A DNA stretch of 64,000 bases from Opisthocomus hoazin (taxonomy: Eukaryota > Chordata > Aves > Opisthocomiformes > Opisthocomidae), in contig NC_134422.1 of NCBI RefSeq assembly GCF_030867145.1, forward strand, positions 13,774,531 through 13,838,530, in the 5' to 3' direction. The position numbers and the translations under genes are program-made. Positions 44,201 through 55,900 of this stretch are shown here, in pieces (positions within the stretch are counted from its first letter, which is position 1; each line of letters starts with the position of its first letter). The notes under the pieces are model-generated. The model saw nothing but the letters and a program-made list of their open reading frames with translations. It ran no database searches and was not told the DNA's origin.

Positions 44201-47200
44201 GATGAAAAGAATCCATGCTGCTAAGGTATGTGCACCTGCGATATTGAAGTATGAAAAAAAAAAGAGAGATGTGAACATAATTGTGTTTGGGTGGTGGAAA
44301 AAAGATAAAACAGCAGAGATAACTGCATAACATAACAGCAGATGAGTATAGAGAACAAGCACAGGAAGAGGTAAATCCATTTGGAAGACTGTAAATAGGG
44401 AATTATGAGGGAAGAGGAAATGGGACTGAAATGTTGTTTGATGTATATTTAAGTGCAAGGCAAAAATAGGACTCCCGTTAGTTTGACCTGTAAATGTCTC
44501 TTCCCAGAGGCCTGAGGCAGCCAGGAAAAATGTGGTCTCTGATGCAAACACAAGACCTAGTGCCGATGCCTTGTTAGGACTAGAGATCATCTTCTAGCGT
44601 GCTGCATTAAATCTGGCTTGGGTCAGAAAGGCTGGAAAGCTGTTGCCAGTAGCCTGTGTTCAGTTATGGGGGGTTTCTGCTCAGACTCCGGTCACAAAAC
44701 AAAGAACACCACAATTAACACTAATTGGTACCTTCCTTGGTGTTCTGGCCAGGGAGAATAAACTGTCACCTGCCTCCCTGCGGGCAGTCACTCCAGGTCG
44801 GAGGAAGAGGTCCGTGGGGATGTTGCATGGCTTGCAGGACCTTCATGCCAATGGGAAATCTCGAATCAAACGCAGTGCACGCTTGCATGAGGACTGCCTG
44901 CTTTGTATGTGATGTTTCTCCCTGGGTGGCCAAATTTCTGCAAGGGCTGAACACACGCAGACGTGCCCGCGTGTACACAATGAGCCTTGAAGCCATTTGC
45001 TCACTTCCCTTTAATCAAAACCTCCTGCTCTCGCATTTTCTTTTCTGTTTGGTGACCGAAGCGAAGCTTCGTGTGCCTTCACGTGGGAGTTAAGTGGGTC
45101 AGCGGGCTGCTTTGTTTGTGGCAGCTCTCACGTGGAAAAAACCCGACACAAAACGCTGAGGCTTGGCAGGAAAGTGCCAATTAAAGGTAGCAGTGCAGGA
45201 GCGTACTGTCTGAGCTGAAAGTGCTCGAATCTGGGGCTGCGACAACTGTCATCTGCAAAGAAAAGAACGAGGAATTATTCAATTTAATGTTAATCTGAGG
45301 TGGCTAGTGCTTTCTCTGTTTCAAGTGTTTGTTCTCGGGCAGTGTGGACGAGGAGTTCGTTCCCTCACAGATAAGGTAAGTGGGCGGTAGAGGAGGTGAG
45401 TCCCCTGGGGAGCCCGTGCCAGAGCAGGATCAGCAGCGCTCAGGAGCTGGGTGCTTGGCCCTTGGTATTTACCGTTGTGCCAGCAGCAGTCCAGCCTCTT
45501 CCTTAGCACGGCACAAGTCTGTTCAGGTGATGTGTGCAGGCGATCAAAGTGCCAGGAGATGGCAAAGGGAGAGACGTGCTGTTACATCGATGGACTCAGG
45601 TGCAGTTGTTCTCCTCCTTGGCCATGCAGGTGGTCAGGTTGGGACAGCGCATAAAGGAAATGTGGCTCTCTGAGTCTGCATGGCAGCATGCTCAGCTCTG
45701 GGGAAGCAACCCAGGCACAGCTAGGCTTTGAGCTGCTATCCTCTGCTGTCATGGGCAACTGCATCATCATACCGTTGTTCATAAATGGAGACATTTCTCC
45801 TTGGAGCACTCAGCCATCAGGTTCCTGAGCAGACATTGTGGAAAAGGGCCCTGAAGGAAAGGGGAAGAGGAGGTCACTCAGGTACAGTCAGTGTTTGTAC
45901 TGAAATAGAGCCTCTTTCCCTCCAAATCCATCCCTCTGCTTCCTGCTAGTTCTGTTTTATTGATGTGGTTTTGTCTGAAAGAGCAGTGTTGGTAAATGAA
46001 GCTAGAATATCCGTAGATTCCTTTATTTTAAAAAAGCTTTCTGGCTGTACTTTGCCCTTACTTACAGCTTTCTGTCCCCTCACTGCAGATGACCATAAGC
46101 TGATCTCCTGCTTCGTCTTGCAAACGGACTGTGCTTTGTTTTGCACGTGTATAGGCACACACCTCCTGCTGATGACGAACCAGACCTTTCTCAGCAAGCA
46201 GGGAGCAGTGTACTGGGCAGGTGGACTGATCAGGGAGATACATGCTGCTTCCCTGGGAACAGTACCCTCTCAGGAGACGGATGTGCCTGCCTCTCTGCTG
46301 CACTCGTCTGTGTGTGTTGGAGATCCACATGTGAGATAGGTGAGTAAACGCAGATCCTGCAGAAAGGAGAGCGTAGTAAGAAGTGCCTTTATTTAGGTAC
46401 GTCATTTAGAAGGGTCGTGCCACATGCCTTCTCGTACTAAATCCAAAACACAGCAGCTTACTGGGGAGAAAACTAACTCTATCCCAGCTGAAACCAGGAC
46501 ACTGCTGTTAAACCACTGGTAGTGAAGCCCTCATCAAGCAGCTGCGTGAGATGGTAGCAGCTTCTCCAGTCGTTACTGCTGGTTCCTTCATTGAGAGTCC
46601 TTTCTGCACCCCAGGATGAATCCCCAAGGACTAGTTAGAAATAGCACAGTTGTTACCTAACAATAACTTTCGAGAAGCTGAGGTATTTGTGCAGATTTGA
46701 TTCCATCCGGAAATTTAGATCTGGTTGCCCTTGGGGAATCCCGATGTGCCTTGATGGTGGCTTTCCACTGAGAACTGTCCCAGGCAATGGACACACAGTC
46801 CTGCCACAGATGGTGCTAGGATGAACGCAGGCTGATGTCACTCTGAAAGCTGATGGACTGCGCAGCATAATCAAGAGGAGCTGCCTCTGAGCAGAATTAA
46901 AGAATACTGAGATGCTGTGAGACTCTAAAAGAAAGCTAAAAGAAAAAAGATCTCCATGAAAGGACAGCATTCTGTTACGGAAAGCAGGATGAAGTGCGCA
47001 ATATTGCCTGTGAGACAGCGCAATATGTATGCAGTAGCAATTAATTTTAGGAAACCTAAAGAGCAAGAATCAGAACAGTGCCTTTTCTGCCTGCTCTTTA
47101 AAAGGTTGAAGAAAACCTGCAGGTTACAATGTATTTTAGCCGCCTTTTCCTAACAAAAGTGAGGGTTATGTGATCAGTCTGCCTGTCTGCTTCTGTTCGG

Positions 47201-49490
47201 CTGTCAGGCTAGCCCCCCTCCCCCCCTTTTTTCCCTTCTCAGCATTTAGGGAAGGGGAAAGAACCTCATGTTTCATGAGAACTGGAGGAGAGAAATGATC
47301 ATTGCCAGCCTCAGGGAAAGGCTGGAGGGAGCTCGGGGCATGGCGTGGTTCCCCTGGCAGCAGCCTGCCAGTCAGCCTGCACGTATGTAGAGCCCTGGAC
47401 TAGAGGCACCTCCTGCTGCCTGTGTCTCCATAGAGGAGTGCCACAGGACACACAAAGGAAGGTCGGGCTGCAGGGATAGCAGGGCAGGTTGGAGGGACAA
47501 AGAATGCAAATCTGTAGGAAACCAGGCATTGTTAGTGCTGCTGCTCATGGAACCATTTGGTTATCTTAAAAAAATATAGGCATAAACTGTTCTAAAAGTC
47601 TCTGCAGGGAGCCAAGGAAATGGTCATCTAATAATAGAAAAAATCAAAACATTAGAGCTGATTAAATGTCAGAGAAATTTATTTCTGTGCAGAGACTCTA
47701 CCTGTTTTATAATAAAAGTGTGAAGAAAACACGTAGAGACAGGCTGTGTCTGCAGTCTATCTGTTAATTTCACAGTGAGGAATCTTGAAGTTTCATGCAG
47801 TTGTCACCTGAAGTCTTGCAACAAAAGAGAAAATAAAAATCATATTTTCAGTGCAAGTTTTATCGGGGGCGGAAGTACTTAAAAGCCAAGCCGACTACAT
47901 CTCTCAGCATTTCTTTATGTGGCTTTAGACTGCCAGACAGTGACCCTAAAATTGCCAGAAGTAAGACTCTATGAAAAAAAGGGGAAACACCTGATTATAT
48001 CAAAGGCGGTATTGAGAGATTTCCAAGGTAAATGCCTCTTTATTGTAACAGTGAAGAGAATGAATTCACAGCAAATGTGTGATACTCAATTATTGATTTC
48101 TTACTGAAGCTAAATGAAACATTGGTTATCATAATTCAGCTAACTTAGAACTACTTGATCACTTTTTGTTTAATTTTCTTGCTCAAAATGGAATGTGATG
48201 GTATTTTAGGTAGCAGAGGGAACTGTGAGGACTCTTTGAGGAAACTTTGCCTGTAGTTCTAACAGGTTCAGCTGAGGGGGAACGCTCGGTGCTTTACGAA
48301 CGTGCTGACGATCCTACCCCGTCACCGGCTGCTGTTAGGAGACTGCAGAACGAGAGAAGGGCAAATGACTGGAGTCCTGGTGGCAGAACTGCCCAGCTGC
48401 GGAGGGAGAGTGCTCGGCACAGGGGCTGTCCCTCCCCTGAGCGCGCACGGATGGTAGTGTGGGGACTGGAAAGCCACAGCAGGTGAAGAAGAGCTGCCGT
48501 GTCTCTGCCGTGGGTGGTACATAGCCAGTCCGGGCTCCCAGGAGATTAGCTGCCGCCTGCGGGGTGAGAACCAAGGTAATTTCTAAAGCTGGTTTGTAAT
48601 CGCCTGCCTTCAGTTTACACAGAGCTGGTGTCCTTTTAAGCACCAACATCCCCAGCCTTCTCCTGGCATCCGGGCAGCCCGTTCCACTTTTTACACTCAG
48701 CCTATGCTGATTCCTTCGTGCAAACCAGCAGTTACGTGTCGCTCTGGAACCTGACGCTGGGAAAGGACAACTTAGCAAATGTAGTATTACTTGGAGGGGG
48801 TTTGCCAAAAGCCGTTCCTGTGCCAAAACCGTGAGCTGTGAAGAAGTGCATTATTATGTCAAGAAGTTATGACTGAAAAGGAACTATGTTTCCCACAGAG
48901 TTCTTTTGTGTGAGCTCTTCAGACGGCTCAGGCAGCGCGCTGGTTGGAAGCGGCAGTGTTGCTCCACTTCACGGAGGTCAGCCGCTTTCTGCGGCGCGGA
49001 GGACCAGGACAGCTGGGGCTGCTTGAGGTGGGGCGATGGTTCCCTGCAGCTAACACCAGAGAAGCGGTCGTAGGCCCAGGGAGAAGATGGTCAAACCCCT
49101 CTCGGCGGAGAGCCTACGTGCAGGGAGTTTGTTTCCCATTTTCACCTCAGTCAGTCACACCGTAGGAGCGCTGCAACTCATTCCATCGAGCAGAAAAAAT
49201 TAATTGCTTTCAAATGCAGCTTTTTAGCTAAGGTTGCACAAAGCACAGTTTCCCTCAGCAGGGGATCGTTAAGGGGGGGCTGTGCCGTGACAGGCCGCTT
49301 TCCCCAGGGCCGCCCCCGGCTCCCTGCGCCCAGCCTCGGGCATCCCTCCCACAGCGCCCGAGCTCCCCGCCAGCCGGGACCGCTGCTCTCGCTGGCGCCT
49401 TCTGCCGAGGCAGACCCGGGGGCTCGGGGCCGGCCCTGACCCTGCCCGCCGGGCCCGCCGGCCCTCTTATCCCCGGCGACTCGCGCCGTC
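38201..49490. other. Intergenic region between NIFK and CLASP1
   Basis: No gene, RNA gene or mobile element is supported over 11 kb. The ORFs present lack splice-site support, recognisable domains and start contexts. A polypyrimidine tract (CCCCCCTCCCCCCCTTTTTT) lies near 47214-47233. Confidence 0.6.
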
Positions 49491-49799
49491 GCCGTGGCGA
49501 CCGAGCCCGCCCGTAACGGCGGCGGCGGGGCGGCGCCGCGCATGCGCACCGCGCACGCTGACCTCACCGCCGTCGCGCTGGGGGGAGGGCGGGCCGGCTT
49601 CCCCCCACCTACCATAGAGCCCCGAGGGAGGCGCGTTTTCTCTAGCCTTGGCCTCGCACTCTATGGTACGGGTTGGGGCGGGGGAGCCGTGCACGCATGC
49701 GCAGTGCTGGCCCGGGAGCTTTCTAGAGACGTGGGGCGGCGCCGCGTCGGCGCGGAGGGGCCGCGGGTGGCGCATGCGCGCCGGCTCCCATTCTTCCCG

Positions 49800-49904
49800 T
49801 GGCAGCGGGGCGGGCGCAGCCATGCAGCGCAGCGGGCGCCGCCGCCGGCACTGAGCGCCGCCCGGCCCCCGCCCCGCCGCCGCCTCCCGCGCCGCGCCCG
49901 GCAG
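49800..49904 (+). other. CLASP1: Inferred untranslated first exon of CLASP1
   Basis: The stretch ends at GGCAG/GTAGCG (49905). A second donor-like site, TGT/GTAAGG near 50283, is stronger and could replace it. The exon carries an 11-codon ORF at 49822-49854. The transcription start is not visible, so the 5' edge is nominal. Confidence 0.45.
49822..49854 (+). CDS. Arg-rich upstream ORF in CLASP1 exon 1 (10 aa)
   Basis: ATG in the context GCAGCCATGC (G at -3) opens MQRSGRRRRH and stops at TGA 49852-49854. It would be translated only if transcription begins upstream of 49822. It is too short to be judged by homology. Confidence 0.4.
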   Translation: MQRSGRRRRH

Positions 49905-49959
49905 GTAGCGCCTGCGCCGGCACCGCGGGGGCGGGGGGGAGCGCGGCCGGGGGCTTTGT

Positions 49960-49990
<31 letters not shown>

Positions 49991-52900
49991 GTGGGGGAGG
50001 GGGGCAGCGCAGCGCGGCCGTCAGGGGAGTGGGGCGCGGCGGGAGGGAGCGCGGCCCCGGGTCGTGCCGCGGTGGGGTGGGCGGGAGGGAGGGGGAGGGC
50101 TGTCCGGCGGCGTAACAGCCGCGGCGGGGGGCGCGGGGGCGCCCCCCGGCCTCCTCTCCCCTCAGGCTCGGGGCCGGGGGGCGGCGGTGGCCGGGCCGCG
50201 GCGGGGCAGACGCCGCTGACGAGGGCGGGAGGCGGGGTGCAGCCGTGCCGCGCTCCCGGCGGCGTCCGCGGGCTCCTGCGTGTGTAAGGCTATCGCGGGC
50301 CGGGTGGGTTCGGCGCTTTTGTGCCCGCGTGGGGTTTTACCTCACCGGTTCCTCTCCGAATGCCCGTTGGCAGCTGGGTGAGGGCTGGGAGCTGGTGGCC
50401 GCACAAAGAGGCGGGCTGGTCGTTAGAGAAATCCCGCAGAAAGGCTCCAGGGGGATGCTGGGTGCGAGTAAACAAAGCGTAGTCGTTTGTCGGTGTGTTT
50501 ATACGGGCCTGCGTGGGCTGCGCTGAGGGTATCTTCAGTGTCTTCAGACATTTGTGAGGACGGGAGAAGCTGTCCCCTTCCCCGCACAGCTCCTTGGGAA
50601 AGGTGGGGAGCCGGGGCAGGGAGACAAGGCCGGGGGGGTGCGGGAGGCTGTGGTGGAGTCCCAGGTGTGAGGTTGCTCTGACCAGTAGATCTTTCTGTCT
50701 CTTGCAGATGTGCTTCGTAACTCAGGGCTTAGTAAAGGAGACAAGGGTTAAGCAAAGCAGCGTGTGCCGAGCCGGTGTTGGTAGGGCAGAGATGCGGTCT
50801 CCACCCTGGCGCCTGTGCCAGCATCTCGAGCAAATAGGTTGGAGTCCATTTTGCTGCTGAGTAGCGCAGGCCGTTTCTCTGCATCTTTGGAGCTGTGGCA
50901 TCTCCGTTGCATGCTCCTCGTGATGCCACCTGGGTGCTGTTGAAGACAAACCAAAGTATTGTCGCTTGGTACCTGGTGACACAAATCCACTGTTTAGATT
51001 GGTAGTTCTCAAATTAGATCTTGCAAAGGCATTAGAAGTGTCTTTGCTTCTGTGTGGGATTCTGAAATGGATTTAAAAGAGGTTTGCAACTGGAGAGGGG
51101 GCTGCAGCTAGATACGTTTGAGAACTTCCAGTAGTGGTGAGCTTTTGGTAGAGCAAGGACTACACCCAGTGCAGGATGGAACCACAGTACTGTCGTGTTC
51201 AGGGTCTTGCTTACCAGGGCAGCATAGCTCACTGTGTGGAACAAGCCTTTGTGCTGCAGTCCCGGGCTTGGCAAAGTCCAGCCTTTGCTTGTTTTCTCTG
51301 AACCCTGTCCGTGGGACTGAAGCTTGGAAGTTACAAGAGAGACAGACTGTGGGCGATCTTCTCTGTAATTTCGTAGTCACACTTGTTTCATTTTTTTTTT
51401 TTTTTTAAATTGCTGCCAACATATTTTTTTTCTTTCACACTGATGCGTGCAACATTCTTATGAAGTCCTTGGAATTGATCAGACGGTTTCAGAAGTTTCT
51501 GTGTCAAGAGAAAAATGCCATGAAGTTAAATGCTTTGGCCTTGCTTCGTTTGGCTGATAATGTACAGTGCTGAAAGTGCGACAGCAGCATGCTTGTGAGG
51601 TGGAAATGTTTCTCTAGTTCGTGTGACGTTCCCTAGACTGACAACTGCAGAGAGCCCCTATGATTGAATGAGCTAGTTCTCCAGTCATCTCTGAAGTTCT
51701 GTAGGAATCTCAGATCTGAGGTACAACTGGAGTGTTACAAACCCCAGGTATTTAACCAGCAAAACTCAAACTGAAATGATTTATCTGTTTCTCCCGTCCG
51801 CTAGTTGGTCCTTCCCCATCCGTCAGGGCTGTTGGTTGTTAGAGGATGAGAGCTGGCAGCAAGTCTGGCCACTTTAGTAATGATTTACAATGCGAGGAGC
51901 TAGGTCTTGCCCTCAGCAGCCTTTGTGTTAGGGGCAGGTCATGCTGTGCTATAAGAAGTAGTGTGAAAGAGACTGGATACGAAATGTTTGGGTGGATAAA
52001 GCAATGACCTCCCCATTTCAACATGCATGCAGCTCTTTGTGAGAGTAATGAAGCTGTGAATCTTGTGGACTGCCATTGCGGGTGCCCCTCTGGCCTCAGA
52101 TGGCTTTGGGTCAGGCTGCTCTGTCACCCGGAGTCTCATTTTCTCGGGCCCGGCCTAGGCTGGGGTGGGAAGTCTCACCGGCGTGCCTCTGGATGGGGCT
52201 GACTGCTGCTAATGCCTCCTCCTCGGCTGGCAGCCGTAATTGAAGCTTCCTCCTGGGTTCTGACAGCCCACCTTCCAACAGCGCTTGCCAGTGCATTAAA
52301 AAAAATGCTGGCAAGTGTATAAAGGTCTTGCAGCTGAGTGAATAAAATAGGCTGGTTTTGTCTGTTAATTCCTTCAGAATGTGACTGTAGTAAATTGTAA
52401 ACAGTCTGACAGTGAGGAGAGGGGTTCGCTTTTTTGCTTGATGAGGGCGTGAGGGTTTCTTGTGCAGAGCAGCCTTAGTTTTACTCTGCTGTTTAAAGGC
52501 ATGCACTTCATGTTGCTCTTTACAGGTTGGTGAAAATGAAGGAACAATACAGTGTTGAAATTTGCTTTGCATGCTTCTTTGGAGCTCACTCAGTGTTTTG
52601 GATATTATGTATTGGACCCAACCTGCTATCAGTCCTCAAAGCTGTCTGAAAGCCTGATGTGAGCTAGCGAAGAGCTGTGCACAGCAGGATACTGGAGAGC
52701 TAAAAACACGCAAGTTCCTTGGCGTTCTGCGCTGCACCAGTGTTGGGCTCTGCCATAAACATGAGAGATTGCTTTCTTCTCTCTTTGGCAGCACTAGCAC
52801 TCTTGCACAAATAAAAACCCAAACCAAAACCCAAACAAACTGGATGAGGTTGTAACTGTGCAGCTTATAGGAGGGCAACAAATGGGTTTTGTGGCCTGAG

Positions 52901-55900
52901 AGGCTGCAGGTGCTCACAAGGAGATTTGATCCCAAAGCATGGTCAGTGCTTGAGTTCATCTGGTTTCCTGTTCTGTCACTTAATCAAATCTCTTCATGTG
53001 TGGCTCCACAAGGAGGGAGATGTCCATTCTGCATCTAGAAAAAGTATGCCGAGTAGGAGAAGCAAAATTGTTAGAAAGGCATCATCATTAGTTTATTGGG
53101 AGTGAGCGGGCAGATTTAAAAACCCTTGGTTTGTTTCCTCCACCAGCAAAATAATAGCCTAAACAGCCGAACCAGGCCAGTCCCTGGTGCAGTTTCTGTG
53201 TTTCAGGTTTAAGCTGGGGCCCTCTCTTTGCACTTTTGCTTGTAGATGCTTTAGATGCCAGGATATTTCAGAAAGCCGAATCGAACGAACAGTGATTTGC
53301 TGAGGCAAAGATCTGATCGAAATGGATTCTGACCTGCGCTTCAAAGCGGTGCTGAGCAGAAGGGAGGGGCCGCAGGTGTGCCTCTGCCTGTTACATTGCA
53401 GGGCGGTTTCTTAGCCCAGCAGTCTCTTAACTGCCCCTGGAGTCCAGCCCCGATTCATGGTATGGTCACGCAAAACCCCTTTCTGCTCTTCCTTGTCCTG
53501 TGCTCCCTCCACCCACTGTTTTATAAATCTTCAGTGTAGCGGTGGCTTTCTGCAATCCCTTGCTGCCTGTGTTGGGGGATTTCTTTGGCCATCCGCTTAT
53601 GTGCGGTTGCAAATGCCGGGGTGAATAGAATCTGCTTATGCCTGAATAGAGAGTAACCCTTCTTCACCTCCCTGGAGCTGAGCTGGTCCTGGGTGCTGGT
53701 TTCTGCTGGCCGCTATCAGCAGCTGAAATCCATCTCCTGCTGAGAGTTCTCCTGTCCTTGGCCAACAGTTTCCATGAGGGCTGGCAGCCCTGGAGGACAG
53801 GAGTAGGCAGAGAGTCCTATTTTGTCAAGTTTGTGTTTAGAGCCACTGGGGAAGAGATGGATGTTAACTGGGAGCCTGAAGAGAGAACAAGAAAATAAAC
53901 TTTTTCCAAACCGGTTGACTTACAAACTGCTGCTGCATCCCACAGCTAATCTGTTGTAGGCTCCTACCTGAGTTCCTGTCTTGTTTAGTTTTGGGTGTCT
54001 GATTGGTTTTCATATCAGCAGCATCTTGGCATGGCTTGTTGTCATGAGTATGTGTGCAAGTCACTGTCTTAGAATTGGAGGTGCTTTTGTCTGTGGTGGT
54101 AGTATCTGCTTACCTGCCTGAGGTTCTTCTGTGAGCAGACTTATTTGAGGTATAGACTGCATGTAGTGGTTCCACCCCCCTCCCCTTTGATCCCACATCA
54201 CACACATTTTGTTCAGATTGTCTGAAATACACGTCTGTTTTGAGAAAATGATGCAGGATGCAGAGGGAACAAGTCTTACTGAAAGGTGCTTAATTGGACA
54301 GTCAGTATCCCTTGAGGGCTTGAACCCAAGGTATGATCTTGTGTATTATTTTTCCATTCCCATCTGTCATTTTGCTACTAGTACTTGTCTCTCAAGTCCT
54401 TCCTTCCAGGGTAGTTCTGGCTTGCACTGCTGCACAAAAACTTACCTACTTCTTCCGTGTCACTAGCCAGTTACACGTCAGTGGGGATAATGAGGTCCTG
54501 GAGGATATGTTGAGTATGGAATTTATATCAAACCCACTGATCTCTTTAGAACTAGATTATCCTGATCTTGTACCAGTATGTGGTGTGGCATGGCTTTTTC
54601 TTTCCCCAAGACGTTATCTTGTTCTCAGTTCCCACTGCCATTGGAGACTTGCTTTGCAGTCGCTCTGGAAAAGGCACTGAATTTGCACCCTATTCCTGCC
54701 TGTAAAATAGGTTCTTAGTATTCTCCCACTTTCTTCAACTAACGTACATTAAGAGTTGCTTTCCGTCTTCAGGACCAGTTAAATTCGTGTTCTTAGCCAA
54801 AGGGACTTCATCTATTGCAACACAAACAGAGATTACGAGATTCAGATGTGTGCTGTGAAGCCACTTGTCCCGCTAGCAGTCTGGCAAGTGGTGGGCCATC
54901 CTGCTCTAATTCTCAATAGTGTTCTACTTCTAAACCTTGCTAAGCATTTTACCCACATGAGGCTACAGGTCTTTTCCTTTTCTTCCCATGTTTTTCCAGA
55001 TGGTCCAATATTGCTGCTGGATTGTGGAGGAGAGGGTTAGGACTTGACTCTGGAAAGTTTAGTCCTGCACTCACAGTTGCAGTAGGAAGGGGGCTGGACA
55101 CCACCTCTGTTCTTCTGGGATGCATCACCACAGCCCCTCGGGGGACCTTGTGCGCCCTTGGCTCTGACACCTGGCAGAGCTGGAAGTCCTGGAGAGCCAG
55201 TGCTGTACGGTTCGCTGGCCAGGGTCTCACAGGTGTCAGAGCTGGAGTCTGCAGGCTGTAAGGTAAGGGTAGATCTCCAGAATGAGAGAGAGAAAGGATA
55301 TTTTTGTACACAAACCCACAACTTGGGTACTATTCACAGAGTAAAGAGTCATGAGGATAGGTTCTCCCTCCCCTGTGGTCCAGTAGGCCCCTAATAAATT
55401 GCTTGTAGCGTGATACCTTGGAACCGTGAACTGAGATGCCTACAAGAGGGAGTCACGCAGAGCATCTCCTAACATTACAGAATTTTGATCTGCATCTCAG
55501 CACTCAAACTGTTGAAAAGGAAAGAGACCTTGAAAGCTCATTCTAGACTTGTCCTTGGTCTCAAAGTTAAAACCAAACTAATTTCAGAGAGGGGTTGTAT
55601 TAGAACAAAGGATGTTAAAGCTCATCTGATTTTCTGCCTTACTCTTGAAGGGTCACTTCCACTCTGCAAAGTGATTCCATTAGTGTAGGGTAAGGGGGTC
55701 ACGTTGAGGTGACCTGCAAGTTGTCTTGATTTGCTGCAGCTTTGTTACTGTGGAGATTTTTTTTTTGAAGATTGATGCCTTGCTGAAATTGGTAACTCTG
55801 TGCGAGGTGTTCAGTTACCCAGGCAGCAATGCAAACCTTTAGCGGAGGCAGAAGAATTCCTGTTATCTGAAGCTTATCTCTCATCTTACCCAGGGTAGGG

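Larger units (their letters stand above)
49290..50290. promoter_or_regulatory. CLASP1: CpG island and promoter of CLASP1
   Basis: This is a GC/CpG-rich kilobase with no TATA box. It contains three NRF1-type palindromes, GCGCATGCGCA at 49538-49548, CGCATGCGCA at 49694-49703 and GCGCATGCGCG at 49770-49780. An inverted repeat has arms ACCATAGAG (49611-49619) and CTCTATGGT (49659-49667). The exact start site is not known but should lie near 49700-49850. Confidence 0.8.

Noticed and set aside
44048-44590. 180-codon hydrophobic ORF on the minus strand
   Set aside because: It is rich in Phe and Leu because the plus strand is A/G-rich. It shows no signal of a real membrane protein family and no supporting gene structure.
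49494-50287. ORFs of 160-240 codons in the CLASP1 CpG island
   Set aside because: They show the same composition artefact. They cross the inferred exon 1 donor and encode Gly/Arg/Pro-rich sequence without any recognisable feature.
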